The notes under the pieces were generated by a model that searched no databases, was not told the origin of the DNA, and was given only the letters and a program-made list of their open reading frames with translations. Positions 45,209-49,503 of a stretch of 49,503 nt of DNA are shown piece by piece. A program made the translations under genes and the position numbers. The stretch is from Enterobacter sichuanensis (GTDB taxonomy: Bacteria; Pseudomonadota; Gammaproteobacteria; Enterobacterales; Enterobacteriaceae), in NCBI RefSeq assembly GCF_002939185.1, contig NZ_POVL01000039.1, positions 1 to 49,503 on the forward strand, written 5' to 3'. Position 1 is the first letter of the stretch. Every line of letters starts with the position of its first letter.

Positions 45209-46411
45209 ATGACGGAACACGATAAATCCTCCGCCGTGGTTGAAGAGACCAGGGAGACTGTGGAGACAACACCACAGCCAGAGACGACTGAGAAAACCGC
45301 TGAGAAGAAAAACGGCAGCAACAAAACGAGCCTCACGCTGAGCGCGATTGCCATCGCCATTGCGCTGGCAGCCGGGGTGGGTCTGTACGGTCTGGTAAAA
45401 CAACAGAGCGCTAACCAGACTTCTACCAGCGATGCGCTGGTGAATCAGCTCAGCGCCCTGCAAAAAGCGCAGGAGACACAGAAAACTGAACTGGAATCGG
45501 TGATTAAACAGCAGGCCGCCGCGCTTGCCGAAGCGAACAGCAAACAGGAAGAACTGACCAAACAGCTGGGCGAAGTGCAGCAGAAGGTCGCCACGATCTC
45601 CGGTACCGATGCCAAAACCTGGTTGCTCTCGCAGGCTGACTTCCTGGTGAAGCTCGCCGGACGTAAGCTCTGGAGCGATCAGGACGTCACCACTGCCGCT
45701 GCGCTGCTGAAAAGCGCCGATGCAAGCCTGGCAGACATGAACGATCCAAGCCTTATCACCGCACGTCGCGCGATCACCGAAGACATCGCCAGCCTCTCTG
45801 CCGTCTCGCAGGTGGATTATGACGGCATTATCCTTAAAGTGAATCAGCTTTCGAATCAGATTGATAACCTGCAGCTGGCGGATAACAACGACGACGACTC
45901 CCCGATGGATTCCGACGGGACCGAGCTTTCCAGCTCCCTGAGCGAATGGCGCGTGAACCTGCAAAAAAGCTGGCAGAACTTTATGGACAGCTTTATCACG
46001 ATTCGCCGCCGCGACGAAACCGCGGTCCCGCTGCTGGCGCCGAACCAGGATGTCTATCTGCGCGAAAATATTCGTTCCCGCCTGCTGGTGGCCGCTCAGG
46101 CCGTGCCGCGTCATCAGGAAGAGACTTACAAACAGGCGCTGGATAACGTCTCAACGTGGGTACGCGCTTACTACAACACCGATGATGCGACGACCACCGC
46201 CTTCCTTGAAGACATTGATAAACTGAGCCAGCAGAACATCACCATGAACGTGCCGGACAAGCTGGCCAGCCAGCCGATTCTGGAAAAACTGATGCAGACG
46301 CGCGTACGCAATCTTCTGGCGCAGCCGGGCGTACCGGCAGAGCAGACGGGCGGAGCGGCACCCGCTCCTGCTTCCGCACCGGCGCCTGAAAGCGCGCCGC
46401 AAGGAGAGTAA
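45209..46411 (+). CDS. hemX: HemX protein (uroporphyrinogen-III C-methyltransferase-like)
   Basis: Predicted 400 aa (E. coli 393). An acidic, low-complexity cytosolic N-terminus (about 1-38) precedes one membrane helix (about 44-64) and a coiled coil (about 75-130), then the conserved HemX domain; the C-terminus is Ala/Pro-rich. The old name as a methyltransferase is not supported by any SAM motif in the sequence. It is 20 bp after hemD and overlaps hemY (TAATG). Confidence 0.94.
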   Translation: MTEHDKSSAVVEETRETVETTPQPETTEKTAEKKNGSNKTSLTLSAIAIAIALAAGVGLYGLVKQQSANQTSTSDALVNQLSALQKAQETQKTELESVIKQQAAALAEANSKQEELTKQLGEVQQKVATISGTDAKTWLLSQADFLVKLAGRKLWSDQDVTTAAALLKSADASLADMNDPSLITARRAITEDIASLSAVSQVDYDGIILKVNQLSNQIDNLQLADNNDDDSPMDSDGTELSSSLSEWRVNLQKSWQNFMDSFITIRRRDETAVPLLAPNQDVYLRENIRSRLLVAAQAVPRHQEETYKQALDNVSTWVRAYYNTDDATTTAFLEDIDKLSQQNITMNVPDKLASQPILEKLMQTRVRNLLAQPGVPAEQTGGAAPAPASAPAPESAPQGE

Positions 46412-47613
46412 TGATGCTAAAAGTCCTCTTACTCTTCGTTCTGCTGATCGCCGGGATCGTGCTGGGGCCGATGCTTGCCGGCCATCAGGGCTACGTCCTG
46501 ATCCAGACCGATAACTACAACATCGAAACCAGCGTAACGGGCCTGACGATCATTCTGATCCTCGGCGTAGTGGTGCTGTTTGCGCTCGAATGGATCCTGC
46601 GCCGTCTTTTCCGCACCGGTGCCCACACGCGCGGCTGGTTCGTTGGCCGTAAGCGCCGCCGCGCCCGTAAGCAGACCGAACAGGCGCTGCTTAAGCTCGC
46701 AGAAGGTGACTATCAGCAGGTTGAAAAGCTGATGTCGAAAAATGCCGACCATGCCGAGCAGCCGGTGGTGAACTACCTGCTTGCTGCCGAAGCGGCGCAG
46801 CAGCGCGGTGATGAAGCCCGCGCCAATCAGCACCTGGAACGGGCGGCTGAGCTGGCGCATGGCGACCCGATTCCGGTGGAAATTACGCGCGTACGTCTGC
46901 AGCTGGCACGCAATGAGAACCACGCGGCCCGCCACGGTATCGACCGCCTGCTGGAAGTCGCGCCACGTCATCCGGAAGTGCTGCGTCTTGCCGAGCAGGC
47001 CTATATCCGTACCGGTGCGTGGGGCTCGCTGCTGGACATCATTCCGTCGATGGCGAAGGCCGATGTTGGCGATGATGAGCACCGTGATGAGCTTCAGCGT
47101 CTGGCGTGGATTGGCCTGATGGACCAGGCGCGCGCCGATCTCGGCAGCGACGGTCTGAAAACGTGGTGGAAGAACCAGAGCCGTAAAACGCGCCAGCAGG
47201 TTCCACTGCAGGTGGCAATGGCGGAACATCTGATTGAATGTGACGATCATGACACCGCCCAGGAGATCCTCCTCGACGGTCTTAAGCGTCAGTACGACGA
47301 TCGTCTGGTGATGGTGATCCCGCGCCTGAAAACCAACAATCCTGAGCAAGTCGAGAAAGTGCTGCGTCAGCAGATTAAAACCGTCGGCGATCGCCCGCTG
47401 CTGTGGAGTACGCTCGGTCAGTCGTTGATGAAGCACGGCGAATGGCAGGAGGCGAGCCTTGCCTTCCGCGCGGCGCTGAAACAGCGTCCGGATGCCTTCG
47501 ACTATGCGTGGCTTGCCGATACGCTGGACAAGCAGCATAAGCCGGAAGAGGCGGCAGCGATGCGCCGCGATGGGTTATTGCTGACGCTGCGAAATAACGG
47601 CAGCCAGCAATAA
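46411..47613 (+). CDS. hemY: HemY protein, TPR-containing
   Basis: Predicted 400 aa (E. coli 398). Two N-terminal membrane helices (about 3-21 and 43-62) flank a short periplasmic loop; a basic patch (GRKRRRARKQ) and tetratricopeptide-like repeats fill the rest. It is unrelated to the Bacillus enzyme of that name; the role is described as haem-related but is undetermined. Two adjacent ATGs (46411, 46414) are possible starts; AAGGAG is better spaced from the second. It is last in hemCDXY, with a terminator 6 bp after the stop. Confidence 0.94.
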   Translation: MMLKVLLLFVLLIAGIVLGPMLAGHQGYVLIQTDNYNIETSVTGLTIILILGVVVLFALEWILRRLFRTGAHTRGWFVGRKRRRARKQTEQALLKLAEGDYQQVEKLMSKNADHAEQPVVNYLLAAEAAQQRGDEARANQHLERAAELAHGDPIPVEITRVRLQLARNENHAARHGIDRLLEVAPRHPEVLRLAEQAYIRTGAWGSLLDIIPSMAKADVGDDEHRDELQRLAWIGLMDQARADLGSDGLKTWWKNQSRKTRQQVPLQVAMAEHLIECDDHDTAQEILLDGLKRQYDDRLVMVIPRLKTNNPEQVEKVLRQQIKTVGDRPLLWSTLGQSLMKHGEWQEASLAFRAALKQRPDAFDYAWLADTLDKQHKPEEAAAMRRDGLLLTLRNNGSQQ

Positions 47614-47618
47614 ATAAA

Positions 47619-47646
47619 AAGGAGGCCAGACGGCCTCCTTTTTTTA
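47619..47646 (+). terminator. Intrinsic terminator of hemCDXY
   Basis: AAGGAGGCC pairs with GGCCTCCTT (9-bp stem, loop AGAC) and continues into a T run ending at 47645. Confidence 0.94.
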
Positions 47647-47785
47647 TCGCCTTTCTCCTGCTACATTCTTTACACCCTAATCCGCAAACGAACCCGCCAA
47701 TGTAACGATGTCTTTTCATTAACCTTTTTTCACACACGCGCATTTTCTGCAGCGTGGATTAAATCGTTTTTGAAAGGAAATCGTC

Positions 47786-48997
47786 ATGAACTCGCTTATG
47801 TATGCGCTTATTGAAGCGCTACGCTGCCATCGCTGGCTGCGCCTGCTTGCCTGTGCCTTTATTTTTTCTTCGCTGGGGAATGGGTTAACCCAGGTGGTGG
47901 TCTTCGGGTTGCTGTTAGCGTGGTCAGCCCCGCCCGCTCTGCTCACCCTCGCTTTTCTTTTTGCTACGATCCCGGGATTTATCGGCAGCCTGATCGGCGA
48001 AAAGCTATGCTCACGCTATTCTCCCCTGTCCCTGCTGATACTGACCGAAGCACTGGGCTTGCTCGCCCTGCTCTTTCCCTTGCTTGGCGTGGGTTATCAC
48101 AGCATTGCCGCGCTACTCGCCGTGCAGTCCACCGAAGCGCTGCTCAGCGGGATGAGCTGGCCCGCGTTGACGTTGCTTTTTAAGCGCGGCCTTAGTGAAG
48201 CGGAACTGCCTGCGGCAACCTGTCTGGAAAATGTGATTTTTGCCTCGCAGGTGTTGTTAGGCACCGGACTCGGCGTAGTGTTGTTCCAGAAGATATCCGT
48301 GTTTACCTTGCTGGCGATTGATGCCGCCAGCTTTGTCGGGTCCCTGTTTTTGCTGTGGCTAGCTGGACGCCGGTTATCTGCGCCAGCGCTGCCGATCTCC
48401 GGCAAAAAGGAGGTACCGGTGGCGTTACGCTGGGGGACATTGACCGTTCGACAAAAACGCAGCCTGCTCATTCTGCCGGCGCTGGCAGCCGTCGGCTCAC
48501 CGGCCATGGCGCTTCTTCCGGCACTGGCGCAGCAACTCCACCCTCAGGATGCGGCGGGCCTTGCCCTGCCTCTGCTTTTCGCGAGGAGCATGGGGCAACT
48601 TTGCGGCCCCCTGCTGTTAAAAAAAGAGAGTCTTACCCGCTTTGTGGTTCACACACCGCGACTCATCGTTTGTCTCGGCATCTTTTTGGCCGCTTATGGA
48701 ATACTGCCGTTGTTGTCCGGGTGGGTGGTATATGCGCCGGGGATGATCTTTATCGCACATCTGGCCTCGAATGTTCTCTTCGCGGCTGGCACGTTCGGCA
48801 TTCTCAGTAGTTTTCATTTTGCACAAACCGCTTCAGCCAGCGGTAAAGCCTGGCGCTGGCAAACGCTCAGCGCCTCTCTTTTCACCGGCATTGCCGCAAT
48901 GGTGGCAGTTGGGTTTGGCTCAGTGCAGGCGCTTTATATGGTCTCGTCAGCCGCCCTGCTGTTGGTGGCCCTGATCATGCGCCGGTATCGGGAATAA
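47786..48997 (+). CDS. MFS-type transporter, substrate unknown
   Basis: Predicted 403 aa with about twelve hydrophobic spans, the usual size and layout of a major facilitator. The loop after the second span (GSLIGEKLCSRYSPLSLL) is in the place of MFS motif A, but the usual acidic/basic pattern is altered. The start has a strong GAAAGGA box 7-8 nt before the ATG. It is a single gene after the hemY terminator, in the place where E. coli K-12 has none; its stop is 5 bp from the end of the converging glmZ gene. I do not recognise a closer family. Confidence 0.8.
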   Translation: MNSLMYALIEALRCHRWLRLLACAFIFSSLGNGLTQVVVFGLLLAWSAPPALLTLAFLFATIPGFIGSLIGEKLCSRYSPLSLLILTEALGLLALLFPLLGVGYHSIAALLAVQSTEALLSGMSWPALTLLFKRGLSEAELPAATCLENVIFASQVLLGTGLGVVLFQKISVFTLLAIDAASFVGSLFLLWLAGRRLSAPALPISGKKEVPVALRWGTLTVRQKRSLLILPALAAVGSPAMALLPALAQQLHPQDAAGLALPLLFARSMGQLCGPLLLKKESLTRFVVHTPRLIVCLGIFLAAYGILPLLSGWVVYAPGMIFIAHLASNVLFAAGTFGILSSFHFAQTASASGKAWRWQTLSASLFTGIAAMVAVGFGSVQALYMVSSAALLLVALIMRRYRE

Positions 48998-49002
48998 GGC
49001 AT

Positions 49003-49031
49003 AAAAAAACGCCTGCTATAAAAGCAGGCGT
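49003..49031 (-). terminator. Terminator of glmZ
   Basis: On the minus strand ACGCCTGCT pairs with AGCAGGCGT (49023-49031 with 49009-49017) followed by seven T. It forms the 3' end of the sRNA and faces the stop of the MFS gene. Confidence 0.93.
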
Positions 49032-49205
49032 TAAAACAGGTCTGTAAGACAACATATTTGGTGCTTCACTCAACGTTGTGTCCATGGTGTTTGATGAGGC
49101 CGAAGCGACATCTGTCAGTGGACGATAAGCACCGTAAATGGCTCTGCGTCATTCCTGAGTTTATGAGGCACTAAGGCGAACATAAGAGATGGAATGAGCA
49201 TCTAC
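49003..49205 (-). ncRNA. glmZ: Small regulatory RNA GlmZ
   Basis: On the minus strand the sequence starts GTAGATGCTCATTCCATCTC, continues through the segments CTTATCGTCCACTGACAGAT and CATGGACACAACGTTGAGTG, and ends in an intrinsic terminator; it matches E. coli GlmZ as I recall it almost base for base, with a length of about 203 nt (E. coli about 207). GlmZ with Hfq activates glmS translation by base pairing and is inactivated by RapZ/RNase E, with GlmY acting as decoy. The pairing and cleavage region near TATGTTGTCTTACAGACCTG is retained. Position next to the hem operon is also conserved. Confidence 0.95.
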
Positions 49206-49240
49206 ACGCATATTATTGCATGTAACGTGCCAACATGACA
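49206..49240 (-). promoter_or_regulatory. glmZ promoter, sigma-54 type overlapping sigma-70
   Basis: On the minus strand TTGGCACGTTACATGCAA places GG (49230-49231) and GC (49218-49219) exactly 10 bp apart, as sigma-54 -24/-12 elements require, and predicts a start at about 49205, the expected GlmZ 5' end. An AT-rich ATAATA (49211-49216) at -10 would serve sigma-70; its -35 is poor. Overlapping promoters of this kind are known for E. coli glmZ. Confidence 0.85.
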
Positions 49241-49338
49241 CCAGGAAGTTTTACATGGCGCAACATTTTAAGATAAAAGGAAATTATGCTGTTGAGCGTC
49301 GTCTTAAGCCCGACAACATATCGTTCAATACAGAAATA

Positions 49339-49451
49339 TGTCGCCAGGAGGAGACAGCAAAACACATATCCTGGAAAACACTTTATTTTCAATATGTTGA
49401 ATGTCGCTGAATCGCGACAATAAGATGGAGTGCTGTCGGGGAATCACTACA
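49339..49451. promoter_or_regulatory. GlrR (QseF) activator sites upstream of glmZ
   Basis: Two perfect TGTC-N10-GACA motifs lie at 49339-49356 and 49402-49419 and a one-mismatch copy (TGTC-N10-TACA) at 49434-49451. This is the recognition form reported for the response regulator GlrR, which activates sigma-54 promoters of glmY and glmZ. They lie 130-250 bp upstream of the glmZ start, as enhancer sites do. No gene is supported in 49206-49470; a 64-codon open frame at 49216-49410 has no coding character. Confidence 0.8.
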
Positions 49452-49470
49452 GGGAAGAAAAGTGGCAGAA

Positions 49471-49495
49471 AACAAAAAACCCCGCCGAAGCGGGG
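49471..49495 (-). terminator. Terminator of an operon beyond the right edge
   Basis: On the minus strand CCCCGC-TTCG-GCGGGG is followed by TTTTTTGTT. It ends a minus-strand transcript entering from the right. In E. coli the argX-hisR-leuT-proM tRNA operon reads toward this point, so a tRNA operon is the likely source, but none of its genes is in the window. Confidence 0.88.
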
Positions 49496-49503
49496 TTCAA
49501 AAT

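Noticed and set aside
49216..49410. A 64-codon open frame upstream of glmZ
   Set aside because: It covers the sigma-54 promoter region and a GlrR box, has no recognisable family and no good ribosome site.

Overview
This 49.5 kb window is a piece of an enterobacterial chromosome close to Enterobacter and its neighbours (Lelliottia, Leclercia, Klebsiella). The gene order matches the E. coli K-12 stretch from hemG to the glmZ / argX-hisR-leuT-proM region almost gene for gene, and most proteins have the E. coli length exactly. The genus call rests on synteny, apparent GC richness and protein similarity from memory. No database search was run.

Layout, left to right. (1) 58-4050, minus: hemG, trkH, yigZ, pepQ (haem oxidation, K+ uptake, IMPACT protein, prolidase). 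(2) 4198-7762, plus: FadR operator, fadBA (aerobic beta-oxidation), then a REP pair, a 20-bp palindrome and a terminator. (3) 7765-10002, minus: fre and ubiD; divergent rfaH, plus. (4) 10661-13058, minus: tatABC and tatD (twin-arginine export). (5) 13135-16146, minus: ubiE-ubiJ-ubiB (ubiquinone); then rmuC and udp, minus. (6) 18829-21137, plus: dlhH and a GH1 6-phospho-beta-glucosidase that K-12 lacks here. (7) 21181-26302: metE/metR divergent pair with an ERIC repeat in between, yigM (biotin uptake), yigL. (8) 26328-34091: pldB, rhtB, rhtC, recQ, pldA, yigI, rarD, corA. (9) 34448-40069, minus: lptM-dapF-yigA-xerC-yigB, followed by SOS-controlled uvrD. (10) cyaY (plus), cyaA (minus), and the hemCDXY operon (plus). 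(11) 47786-49503: an MFS permease of unknown substrate, the sRNA gene glmZ on the minus strand with a sigma-54 promoter and GlrR boxes, and at the right edge the terminator of an operon (probably tRNA genes) lying beyond the window.

Themes. Haem and siroheme synthesis (hemCD at one end, hemG at the other), ubiquinone (ubiD, ubiE, ubiJ, ubiB), envelope biogenesis (tat, lptM, pldA, pldB, rfaH), fatty-acid use (fadBA, yigI), methionine synthesis (metE, metR), and DNA metabolism (recQ, uvrD, xerC, rmuC). Regulation can be read directly at several places: a FadR operator, a two-site CRP arrangement at udp, MetJ and MetR boxes at metE/metR, a leader ORF at corA, a LexA box at uvrD, a CRP site and TTG start at cyaA, and the glmZ promoter.

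No prophage, insertion sequence, CRISPR array, toxin-antitoxin or defence system is visible. I found no candidate for a wholly new system. The points most worth following are the non-K-12 genes (GH1 enzyme, MFS permease), the ERIC element that seems to lie within the metE transcript leader, the corA leader peptide, and the glmZ control region.
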